A stretch of 64,000 nucleotides of DNA from Archegozetes longisetosus (lineage: Eukaryota > Arthropoda > Arachnida > Sarcoptiformes > Trhypochthoniidae): positions 8,001,129 to 8,065,128 of the forward strand of contig JAEMBT020000007.1 in assembly GCA_018873245.2 (NCBI GenBank). The letters are read 5' to 3'. The translations under genes and the position numbers were made by a program. Below, in pieces: positions 48,466 to 61,200 of this stretch (positions are counted from its first letter, which is position 1; every line of letters starts with the position of its first letter). Below the pieces are notes generated by a model that saw nothing but the letters and a program-made list of their open reading frames with translations, ran no database searches and was not told the origin of the DNA.

Positions 48466-51400
48466 ATGTCTCGACCGATACAACAATCGACACACTGGTC
48501 GACATCGAATGCATCGAACGGTCCTGTGGTTTGCGCGATATGCGAAAAAGACTGTGCTCAGTATGTGTTATACAGTCGGCCAACAATCGGGTCTTCGGGC
48601 CCTTTCTTTCCGATTCTGGAATCGTTTTCGACCAGCAATTCATCGCAAGTCAACTGTTGTCGACTTTGTTTTCAATCACTTTTGGAACAGTGGGACAATT
48701 ACGAACTCAAACAAATTCCAATTAAGAACAGACTCTATTATTTGAACAATAAATTATTCATTAACAACAAAAACGACTTCAACTCTACTAATAACAAAAA
48801 ACAAATGGATGTCAACAACAGTACGAATGCCAACATTAAGAACACAAATACCAGTGAAGAAGTACTTGATCTCAGTTTGGCCTCTACTTCAACACAAGTG
48901 CGACCTAATGTCCGAAATGAAAGTAATATAAGTAATAATAATAGCATTAAGTATTGGACTCCTAATCGTTATCCACAGATCTGTTATATTTGTGGTGAAG
49001 AATGTTTGACATTAGTCAGCGTACTGGTTCGACCGATGGCTAACTGTCCATACTTTCCATCATTGCTATCACATCCGAAGCCGATTGGTGCGAATCCGAT
49101 CGACTCGAATGGGAAACTCGGTTCGTGTGAGTCATGCCATCGATTTTTGATACAACAATGGGAACAGTATCAGAGGTTAAATGTTCCAATAGCTGAACGT
49201 CATTACAGTCTTCGTCCGATTATACCATCGACCGATGCTCGACAACGAATTAATCGATACTCGTGTGCGTTATGTAATATAGAATTTTCGCATTCTATGC
49301 AAAATGTGATTTCTGTCTTGACTATGAACGACACGAATTCTTCTATGAAAAAGTTGATTCTTTCCTCAGCCCAAGAGTTTATTATTAGTTCAGGAGCCAA
49401 TTTAGAACCTGGAAGAGTATTGACTTGTATTAGTTGTTTCAGAGATCTTATTAAAAGTAACGATAACCAACAGCCGCAGCCTCAGCAACAATCGCAACAA
49501 CCCCAGCATGTCTCAAACCATTTGCAAAATGATTCGAGGAAGAAGTCAATCACAGAATCGAATAATAGCAGTAATGATCAAGAATTTTGTGCACTTTGTA
49601 ATAGAGTGAAGACACAACTATTTCTAATCGATACAAATCCTTCACGAATGGGGCACGAAAGAAAATCATTTTTTCCATTCCTCAAGGATTTGGTAAAACC
49701 TCATGAAATGGATTCGTGCGGAAGAGTTAGAGTATGTAATGTTTGTTTGTCATCACTTGAATCGCAATGGGATGCGTTTGAGTCGGCACTGATTCCTCAT
49801 TCTCAACGGGACTATCGTATTTTGACACGTCGTTCTCCAGCACTCCGGCAAATATCTCCTCCACCACTCAAAATCCAAGTCTCATCTCCACCACCATTGC
49901 AGCAATCATTCATTTCAGAACCATTATTGACAACAGTTACGACTCAAACGCATAATGTCTATTGTACTACTTCTTCTTCCATCCAATATGGCAACGAAAC
50001 AGAAGCAAAAATTTCAGGGCCAATGGATGATATATTGGCAGCACTGGGAGGACCACAACATAGTTCCGCTACTAATTGTGTTGTTTGCGGAGAATACTCA
50101 CCGGCAGGACACTCCTATCAATTGCTATCAGCACCAAAAGTTCCTCCTCTTCTGAATCACGAATTAGGGATCTATCCGTTTTTTCCTTTCTTGAAAAAAC
50201 ACATTGCTCTTAATAGTAATAACACCAATACTAACACTGATGACAGGGATAATGACACTCGATTGACTACTGCTTTGGTTTGTACTTTTTGTTACCATTC
50301 TTTGATCGGACAATGGATCGCTTACAACGCGTCGCCATTTTTTGAAGACAAAGACCCGATCAGAAGAGTTTATAATTGGAAAGATTATATTTGTTACATA
50401 TGTGGTGTCACCACTTTCCGACAACGAGTTCGTTCTATTACTGTTAAAGATTTTCCGTTTTTGTTAGAACATCCTCGGCCTGCAGGTATGACATCTTAAG
50501 CTGAATCATTTCTATTAAACCTGTTTTGTACAGCATTAAAGTTATCACTTTTTCTAACTTTCTAACACTGTTTCTCACATGAAAGTCATGCCATTTCAAA
50601 GCGATTGTTTCGAATCTCGTCAAAGACTACGCTAGAATTCAGTGAATAATGAGTTTTTATTATTCTATAAGTGATTTCACGTCAAGTTTATCTCAGCTTT
50701 TGCTAAAACTTCTTGAACGAGTTCTCGCTTTGTGTTGATACTTCAACGTATTTGAAGATATTTGTAATTAATGCCTTATAGTTATAAGTAATGTTGAATG
50801 CTTAGTAATTCATCTCACATCGCCAGTGAATCCGATATCAGAGTTGTTATTACAATTTTCTATAAAGAGGCTTCAGATCTCTAGCACTAAAATTTATACT
50901 TTTGCTATTGTTTCTATCCATTCAACATTTGATATCAAAAATTTCATTATCTCATCCACTTTGTGGTACTCGTCATAGCCTTCTGGGATTTTGATCTTTC
51001 AGGTTTTAGTCTTATTTCATGCTAATTATTTAAACGTTTTGAGTCATCATAAAATTATATTTGAAGATCAAAAAGTGTTGGAGAAATTATTTTCGATATA
51101 ATATAATGAGCGAAACGCATGTATTTGTGTTTTTTATTGCTCTTCTAAGGAATAATTATGTATAATTAAGCTCTTGTAGTTCAAGTATACTAAATAATTT
51201 TATAATACACTCAAACCTCTAACTTTGATATACACTTGAATGCTTTTTAAATAGTATTATAAAAGTACTCTACAAAAAATCTTAATTGTTGTTGGTTTTT
51301 AGAAACCACTTAACACTAATATACCAAAGTTAAAAGTTTTACTGTAGTTAAATTAAAAAGTGTCAGATAATTATAGCTACCATAGTATTCACTTTGAGTT

Positions 51401-54400
51401 TTAGTAATCCCAGGATTTGAAACCCTCTTCAGTTTTGAATACTTAATTACAACTGTTATGTGAAATCACTTGGAATTATATGATTAACATACCACGCATT
51501 ATATGCTAAACATTATTCTAATAGAGTAATTAAATGTGTGAAAAAATGTCCTCATCTTGCCGGTTAGAGTATGATGCTTATAAATCAAAATTAGTATTCT
51601 TTATAATTATAATAGCTGAAAAAGTATATCCCAACATCTCATCTCTTTCCATTTGCCACATTTCAAAATACATCTAATCATACCTCTTATTTTCATCTTA
51701 ATTTGCATAAATCAGTAAACTATACACTTCTCAAAGGTTAATTCTAAGTTTTGATTTTAGAGATCAATACAGTAATGCCTCGATATAGCGAACCTGTTTA
51801 TAGTGAATCGTTGATAAACTAGTCCTATCCAAATACATATTATTCAACTAATACCTGGTAGACGCCTATTTATAGTGAAGTCTCGTTATAGTCAACCAGA
51901 ATTATTGGCCTCCAGCGATTCATTATTTCGAGGTATTACTGTAGTAGGAAAATATAAACTTAATTTTTGCATTCAGTAATTGGCACATGTAAGAGAGTGT
52001 AGAAAACTTGATAGGATTACTTAGTTTTGCATTGTATGCAAATGATTTTTAGGCATATTTTATTTTACACGCATTTCAACAAGCCTAATCTTGGCTCACA
52101 TTTATGAAAAATTCAATCGTTTGTCAGAATATGATTTGAACCGCAGATCTAAACTGAACGCATTGTCAGTAATGACTTGACTTTAATTGATTGATAAAAT
52201 TATCAATAATAGAAGGCTATAATTTTCTCCTTTTCAATGAATCATTACTTTTTATCGATCTATCTTCTCTAAACTTCTCAATAGTTTTTCACACCAATTT
52301 CTAGCAAAACATCAACTCAACTGATATTGTTTCATTTGATTTATACCCTTTTGACTGATTTATCTACATATTTGTTTACATATTTCAGTTGAATTTATTT
52401 TCGATTTATTTTTGATTTGTCTTGAATTTTGCCAAATATTTGATTACTATTGAATGCATATGTTTTGTTGAGAAGACAAAAACAAAATAGACTTGAAGTA
52501 TTTGATAAAACAATCGATTATTTTGATTCAACATTTGTTCTAACATAACACGATTTCCTTTGACTTAAGTTTGCAGCCATTCATCCATTTAACCATTTAA
52601 TACCTATCAATCAAAGGCATGATATCAATGTCAAAAAATTAATCAATCCAAATGTTTTAGTCAGAACTAAAGAAGATTTAAATTACAAACTGATAAAACA
52701 GACCAACGATCTGATAAAACAAACTAATAATTTGATATATTTGAAGGTGCCTTAACTATATGTAATGGCGAGAGTGTGGTTACGTGTTTGACTTGTTTCG
52801 AATCCCTAACTCTTCAGTGGAGAGACTATGAAAGGATGAAAGTTCCGATTGAAATGCGAAAATATAATTGGATTACTGTACCACCACCTAATCGCGATTC
52901 ATCTTCCAATGACACACCATTGCCTTTAGTTCATAATGTAATTATACTTTTTATAAACCTATAACCTTTGACGAAACATTCATTTTTTATATTTGACACT
53001 CATTTGTTTTGCAGATCAATGATTCGCTTTCTCCAGCATCTGCAACCAGTTCTACGTCCATTCTATTGGGTAAATATTGTTACAATTTATTTTAAGTTAA
53101 AGTTTGATTTGCGTTCTGCGCCATTTCGATATCAGTGTATTTCAGTTATTGTTTTGTAAGTTTTCTTAAGCCAAGCGCTAGCTTTCTATATAATACCCTC
53201 TATTTAATAGCATTATGAACTTTATTCTCAACTTAAAAGGCACTTTATTTAGAGGTTATATCACTGATGAAAGGGCAGGTGTGCGACTCGAATCAAAAGT
53301 CTATCTCACATGCAGTTGATTATCGGATTTGTGACACAATTTACATGGAAAGCAATGCGAATCGTTATAGTTCGAGAAAGGAATGTATCAAAGCTAGCAT
53401 TGCGTTAATTTCTTTTGGGTGTGTTAACAATATCGCAGCACATATGACAGTATAGTTGACTATCTCACGATTGTTTTCTCTCATATTATATTTTAATCTG
53501 TTATAGTTCTGTTTCTATTTTCTATTGAGAATGTCATAGAGAGAAGTGTTCTCGAGGTATCTGCCTTCAGCTCACTCTCCCTCGCTCTCTCGCACGCTCT
53601 CTCTCTCTCTCTCTCGCTCTCTTTCTCTCTCTGTTTTTAGCATTAATATAGACTCTTCCAAATTGATTTGCTTCTGGTTCGTCCCTTTTAGTAAGAGTAA
53701 TACGTGATACAACGCAAATCGTTATGTCTTGCGATGTGTGCGCTGAGCATCACATACATCACACAACCTAAAACTTCGGTTTATTCTGTACTGATCTTTA
53801 TGTGTTCGTGTCTGTGTTGTTAAGTTTGGTATTCGGTTTTCTGTGCACTCTTCAGTTCGGGTGTCAGTCCTTTATGTGATGCTCTGATCTTTTGTTTTTT
53901 ATATTTATGGTTCGAATTGTGATCATATTTGTGGCAAATGCTATCAAAGCGATCGATCGACATATTGTGCTTTAAGCATAGAGTGGACTGAATTATAATA
54001 ATATTTAAGCGGTTGATATAATAGTGGTTTTATTGTTGTCTCGTTTATATAATGTCTCTGAATCCAAGTGCAGCTCTATTTGCGACAATAAATGGCACCA
54101 CAACTGCATCACATCATTCTCATGCTTTCTATTTGCCTACAAATACTTCTCGTAGCGGACCATCACTTTTCAGCTCATATTTTCCAATACCGCCTCCAGG
54201 TATCAAACCCTACCTCTATATAAATCTATATTCTATTGTGCTAATGATCCGAAAGTTTTCTTTTTTATTCAAACCCATTTCAATCAATCTTCCATTTGAG
54301 TAATATTGCCAAATATATTGCTAATCGTGCTAAACATACTGGCGTTTGGAATAAACATTTTTTCTAGCATTTTATTTAGTTTAGGATTTTATTTAGTTTT

Positions 54401-55218
54401 GTATTTTCTCATTTTTTCCCTCTATTGTGGTTCGTTTGTAACTCCGTAAGGATTCTCTTGGGATCAAGTTTAGAGCTGTAGTCTGGTTTTTGATGCGCCT
54501 AAAAATGATATTATCTCAAATTGTTAGTACTTTAATGCTTATGCTAGTTATGAGTTGTATGTGGATAATGTGGTGAGCTTGTATGGATAATGCTGTGTTC
54601 CAAATGCTTTGCCCAGCATTATCCATTTATTTGGATTTGCACTTACAACTGGCTCGGTTAGACTTGTTAATTATAAATCTACTAATTCTCCTCTTCTTAC
54701 TCATTACTGATTGTCATTCAATAGGGTTTTAGCTCATTATGTTTCAACACGTTCATTAATGGGATTGATTTTTCAAATTACTCAACATCTGTTATAATCC
54801 TTAATAAGTTAGTCAAATCGTTGACTATAGCTTAATTATGTATAATATTGTCATAAATCATTGCCTTCATTATCATCATTACCATCCTTTATAATTTAAC
54901 CTCTATTTCATATTGAACTCAAATTTTAATATTTTTATTATATATCACAGCAAACCTTAATTAATATAATATTTCAGTCAATCTTTAGCTGTGTGAGTAA
55001 AGTTGGACTCGAGTCGATTATTTTTCATTTATCATTTTTCACCAAATACTACAATAAGGTTTTCACTATTGACTTCTGATTATGTGCATGTATGTCATCT
55101 TTAGTGAAGTGCTTAAAAGGCCGATCGCTGGATGCGAGTCGAGGTCAAAAAGGCATGAGCTCTACTAATGGGATTCTCTCTCTCCTCTTTCTCTCCTTTC
55201 TTTCCTCTCGCTCTCTAC

Positions 55219-55273
<55 letters not shown>

Positions 55274-58200
55274 TGGCTCTCTGCCTGCCTCTGAATCCGA
55301 TAACTTGTCTGTATCTCTCTCTGACACGTATTTTGTTTGATTGTGTGTATGCTAGCAATGGTAGTTGCCATCCTTTTGCCGTTACAGCTATTTGCAGGTT
55401 TCTATGGTTACAACTTTGCTTTTGCTGAATTCCATTTTTGCATTTATTTCACAATTTCTACTTATATTGGCTTTGGCTGAGATTTGCTCAAAAATAAGTC
55501 ACATTAACTTTAGATAACTTTAGAAGCGTGCAAATAAGCTTAACTACAAATACAACACTAAACATAAACCTATTGTTATTTTCTATTCCATTCCAATCGT
55601 TTGCAAATAACTAAGCATTGAGATTGTCTATTTTTTGAGTCTCAATTTGCACTTCTTGTACCCTAATATTGAACCAGTCACTATCTCAAGTGTACATTCA
55701 ATATGAAACCTGTAGGTCGTTACGTTCAGTAAATTGTTTAATTGGTTAGTTAACCATTTTCTAATTCCATAAGTTTGTCAAATTATTGAAGTAATAAATC
55801 GTCAAAATGTTCATAGAGTTATTGGTTGTTCACAACTATATAGACTAGAATACGAACGTCAAAACATAAAACATCCATAAAATAGCTCGATGTATAGTTT
55901 TATTTTCAATATAATCCAAATTTCATATGTTTACACTCGAAAACTTGGTAATTGTCGATAGCAACCAGAATTGATCAGATGCGTTATACCAGACCATAAA
56001 ATACGAGATATTAACAAACTTGTATAGCATTGAACGGTAATCAAAGTAAATTAGAATCAAATTTGTCAATAAAACTGTGCGCATGGTAGGCAGGTCAACA
56101 CATGAAGGGTCTGGCTCAAGTTGCTATGGAAGATTATAAAAACGTTGGACATGTTATCGTATAACGAGAAAGAGTTTGTTTTGCTGCATCACTTCTGTTG
56201 CAATACAGAAAAGTCAACCTAATTTATGTTGACTTTTAGCTGTTCGTATAGTTAGAATGTGGGCTAAATTGAAAGGAAGGCACGCACATATGCTAATAGT
56301 TATATTATTTAGAAACGATAACTATCTTCCCGTCTCTTTCTACTACCATCAGCTTTATATTACACGCAAATTTAATTATTAATTAATTAGTTTGCAGTTT
56401 ATTCCCTCTATTTAGATGACAGACTTGGCAATACTTTTATCCTAATTATTCTGATTTCTAGACCAAACGATTGGATATATTTCCATTCAGAAGTAGATTG
56501 CACTAAATAGTTGTTATTTTTAAGAGCCTCACTCAATCTGTCAAACCTTTTGAATTATTATCTCATTAGTATGAAGTCAGACAAATTACTTAATTATAAC
56601 AGCGATTACAACAATAGAGTTATATCCAAGCATTTAATTATTGCTTAACAATAAAAAAGAGATCAGTTCAACTTAATAGTGATTTTATGCAAATGCCATT
56701 TCGTGCTTTAATGCATTATTTAGATGAATACGACAACCTTAAACATTGATTACTTTACCAAAATACCAATAAACTTTTATATTACTCTAAATCAATAACA
56801 ATTTTCTATTTTTCCCTTCTTCTTCTCTTCATTTATTTCTTACCCTCGTTTACTCATTGCTTTTCTTTTTTATCCCAATATCTTTCATTTGATTCCATAT
56901 TTAATAACTTTTGTATTCTCTCACGACAACCATTTGCAATCAAGTATTTGTCCGATCACCAGATCTTTAGACTTAAGCGAAAGCCATCTGAGACGAAGTC
57001 ACGCAAGAATATGCTTTGCAAATGAAGTTTAAAAATCAGAAACTGTCTAGATTAAAATGTTTGACTGGCAACAAAATATAAGTTAAAATAAAAGGATATT
57101 GAAGATATAGTTCGCAAGCTAATGCTGCCATGCATTAAAACGAACACTTGTGTTTAATTGTCTGCAACTTTCTTTTCAGCTCGTAATACTTCTCTATCGT
57201 CTTATGTAATTGTAGCAAAAGTCAATCCTATTCTTTGCTATATTAGTCATGGGCTCAGTTACAATCTTTTATCGAGCAATCAAACCAATTAATCACTCTA
57301 ATCTTTAATTTGATGTCATAATTGTTACAATACAGCTGAAACCTTAATTTGTACAGTCAGCAACATTAAGGTGATGCATAGCTGCTGTTGCTATGTCATT
57401 CTCCTTGTTGTGTGCTTCACTTTGAATTTCATTTTTAATTGTGATTCTCCTTTTTCTCTTTGATGGTTAACAATTGAATCTTATATTATGGCAACATAGA
57501 AATGTTCGCCTTAATACCTCGACATTTCTCGTTGCTATGCGTCGTTTAGTTTTATCTAGTATACAATCAATTAACAAATTTTAGTTTCACGATTCAACCA
57601 CATTATCTAAATGAAATATAGTGAGACACAACTGAGTTAATTGATTTTATTGCCTTATTTACATTTTTTGATTCTAAGTCATTTGTATATTTCATTTATC
57701 ATGTGGAACAATCAGATTTTAATTAGAGAGAATTGTTTTGATTATCAAAAAATAAATGAATAAATTATATGATAATTAGAACATCCATTAATTACTTGTG
57801 ACCTTCGTTTATATATACAAGCAAACTTACAATTTTAAAATTTATCGACTGCTAAATGATTGGCTAATTGTCTTAAGCCATAATTGTGGATCAAATGTAT
57901 ACAGACTGGTGATCCTTTTGTAACTTATTTACAATTTTGTGAACTACTAAGGGTCTACTAAGGGGCAAGGGATAGCTTAGACTATTAATAGCATTTCCTG
58001 TGCAGGATGTCAAAGGGCGGACTTCCGGTCTTAACTGGTATAATACACCAGTTCATTAGGGATCGAGTGAGTGAGTGATCCCCAACTTTTCAGACACTTT
58101 TGCTGATCAGTCAGTTTAGTCTGCGGTTCAGTGTTTTTGATGGCTTTACTGCTTTCATTGCTTTTGAGATGTCATAATTGATTACTTTTACTATAATTCT

Positions 58201-61200
58201 CATTCAGATTACAGCTCTTGTTCGACCCAAACAACTAGTTTTCCATTTTAGGCGTAAACATATAAAAAGGATAGTTTTATTCATAAATTTTGTGCCATTT
58301 CACAACAGTCTATTTACATAATTTCTAATGTTGTCGAAGTTTAAATATTTGACTCTTATTCAAATACTGAGAGATTATAAAAACTAGTTTTCATTCTTGA
58401 TCAAGCATTTCTTAAAGTTCAAACTGTAATTGACCAGTATTTGAATTTTTATGACTATTCAGTAGTTTATAACTTTGAAAAATCATTTTTGCTTAAGATC
58501 CATTCAAACGAAAAGTGAATGCATTTGATTATTAAGTTTTCTAGAGCTATAATTCAAATTGATATCAGACCAAAACAAGTTCTGAAGACATTCAGAAGTA
58601 TTGGTTTGATGAGTGAGACTTGAAAAGCTATGGAGTATAAAGTTAGTCAATTAGGCTAAGCATTTGATGATGGCTTCAGCAAAATGGTAATGAGAAAGAT
58701 TGATGCGATATGTTTGTTGGACACTTGAATTGTTCAGAATGCATAAACTAAGGTTATTGCAAATGACACCTCAATTAGATTCCGCAGTCCCTAACTCTCA
58801 TATAATGCATGGCAATCAGAAGAAGAATAAGTTAGGCGTAAGTTAAGCTCGAATGACTCAACTGAAGCTGCCTATAATTTATTGATCTAACAAAAAGATT
58901 ATGTATTCAATAAACCCCGCATTATATATTCAAATATTGTACTCCACTTTTTTTTATTCAAATGCCTGCGGCCTTCTGTCAAGGGTGAGCACATTGGGTA
59001 CACATACCATCACAATCTTTTGCGAACGCTAGAGGCATCGAGAAATGTTCAAAGCTAAGACTTTCATAGAGGGGCCATTTGGGCATTGCGTAATATGGGC
59101 AAATTATATTGCATAACACTTTCCACAGCAGCAGTTATCATTTTGTTTCATGTAATCATTATGTTGATCCCCTCCGAGTGTGGTTTCCGGCCATTGCCCA
59201 CTCCCCTCTCCCCCTCACCTCACCCTCTTCTATATATGAAACTACTATTTGCTTTCACCCTCTATTATTCCCCCGAACCGTTCACCGTAACACTAGTAGA
59301 GGCCAACTTTCAAGAAACATAACATACTCTTCCAATCTGTTTCACTCGCATTCAGTCACTCACAGTCAGTCAGTCTGTGTGTCTCTCAAATGCTCGTGTT
59401 TTGTTAGTGCAGTCTTATAGTTTAAATTGATATCTTTCGCTAACTTTGTCTTCTCTTTGCTTTCTAACTTGGCTCGATTTGTTACAATCTTGGTTATCAT
59501 TGTTGTTTGCCGATTATGTTCTCTTTTGTTTTCTTCCTTGTCTCAATGAGCGCTTCTTCATCAAAAATATGCTCTATTTTACAACAATAGAGTAATAATG
59601 AGTATTAATTTGTAAATTGTTGTGCAAGATGTATGGCGCAGTTCTCAATTTAAAAAGCAATGTTTCTTCTGGATTGATACCAGGTTAACTGATTTATTTT
59701 CAATATAATCAATATTTGAATGATTTTATGAATAAATCAATTATAGAATGTTTATATGTTTTTAAACAATCGATGCTTTTCCTTCCACTCTATTGAAAAT
59801 GATTAGACATTAACTGAACAATTAAACTCGACTCGTATGGTTGATTATTCATACTTTTGTTTTTATTGTGAACATTTGTTAAACTGCTTCCGAAGCTATA
59901 CTATATAGCAAGCAGAGTCAATTTAACAAGCTTAGAATCACTTAAGTTTGTTATTATAGTTATTAAGAATACTTGTAAGAAATAAGATAAATATGCTTTA
60001 TTTTGTTTACATTAAGTCAAATATGAGCTCTAAACGTTATCTTCATTTGTAACTAATTTATTTATTTTATCAATTCCAACTCATTCCTTTTCAGTTACTT
60101 CTGTTAAACCCGCTTTAACTGTTGATTCATTTTGATTTTTTTTGATTACATATTTGATGTAAGGTAGCCTTTTATGTAAGACTATACTTAAATAAGGTAA
60201 AAATACATTAGTTGCTTAGCATGAGAGTCACAATGTGCATATCATAGAGGCATATAATAGGAACAAAAGATTAAAAAGTGAAGTTCAATATAGTAAGAAA
60301 GCATAATAGTTAAGGAGAACAAAAAAGGTATAGTTTAAGAGAGTAAAAGGTATAGTTAAACAGATTATAAAAGATATAGTAAAATATAATAAAGTAACAT
60401 AGTGTAGCTAGTGTAGCATAGTTCCTTTGACCAATCAAATCAGATGATCACTGTTGTGACAAGCCTTAGGCGATCTAATAAGCTTGTTCTGTCTGCATAA
60501 TACTTAATTAACACTGCACCACTTCAACCTTAATTCATTGCCACAACACATAACAATACATCCAAGCTATCGCTAACCACCTGCCTCTACCATCTAGCTA
60601 GCTTCCATTCTATCTTTACCAATATTTTTCCATTTTTCTTTTGTGTTTTATCAACCGATTCGAGAGTCTGCTGAGAGTTATTCAATAAAAATTGATATAT
60701 TTCTGCCTCTCATAAAATCTACGCCAAACCACTAATTTATTATTCACGATATATCACTCTGTTTTCCTATTTTCTTTGTTTTTGCTCTTAACAAATTATC
60801 TAAACTTATGAGCCTTGACTGCAAGCAATTTGCTATATTTTTCGTTTTGATCTCAATTTATGATTTATCTATTTCTCACTGTAAATCACCGCTCAATCTG
60901 CTAAAGGAAACTTAGCTTCATGACAATCAGTTTGACCTCAAACCGGTTGCTATACTTCACGATTTGGGTTGTTTTGATTTTTTTTTATTCACCAAATCCA
61001 CAACAAATTGCTCCCAAAACAGAACATTTGCTAAACATTTGGAATAGAGATGAAACCAATTTTAGTCTAAAGTATACTAGATTTGGTAGTTTATCAATAA
61101 CTTAATGCCTTTGAGATGAGTATTGTTGTAACTTCTAGTGATTACGCTCTACTAGACAATCTTTCGATTTTTCCATTTTTAGCAGATCCTATTCTTAAGG

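Noticed and set aside
55092..55428. Overlapping ORFs on both strands rich in LSLS or ERER
   Set aside because: Microsatellite translation artefacts.
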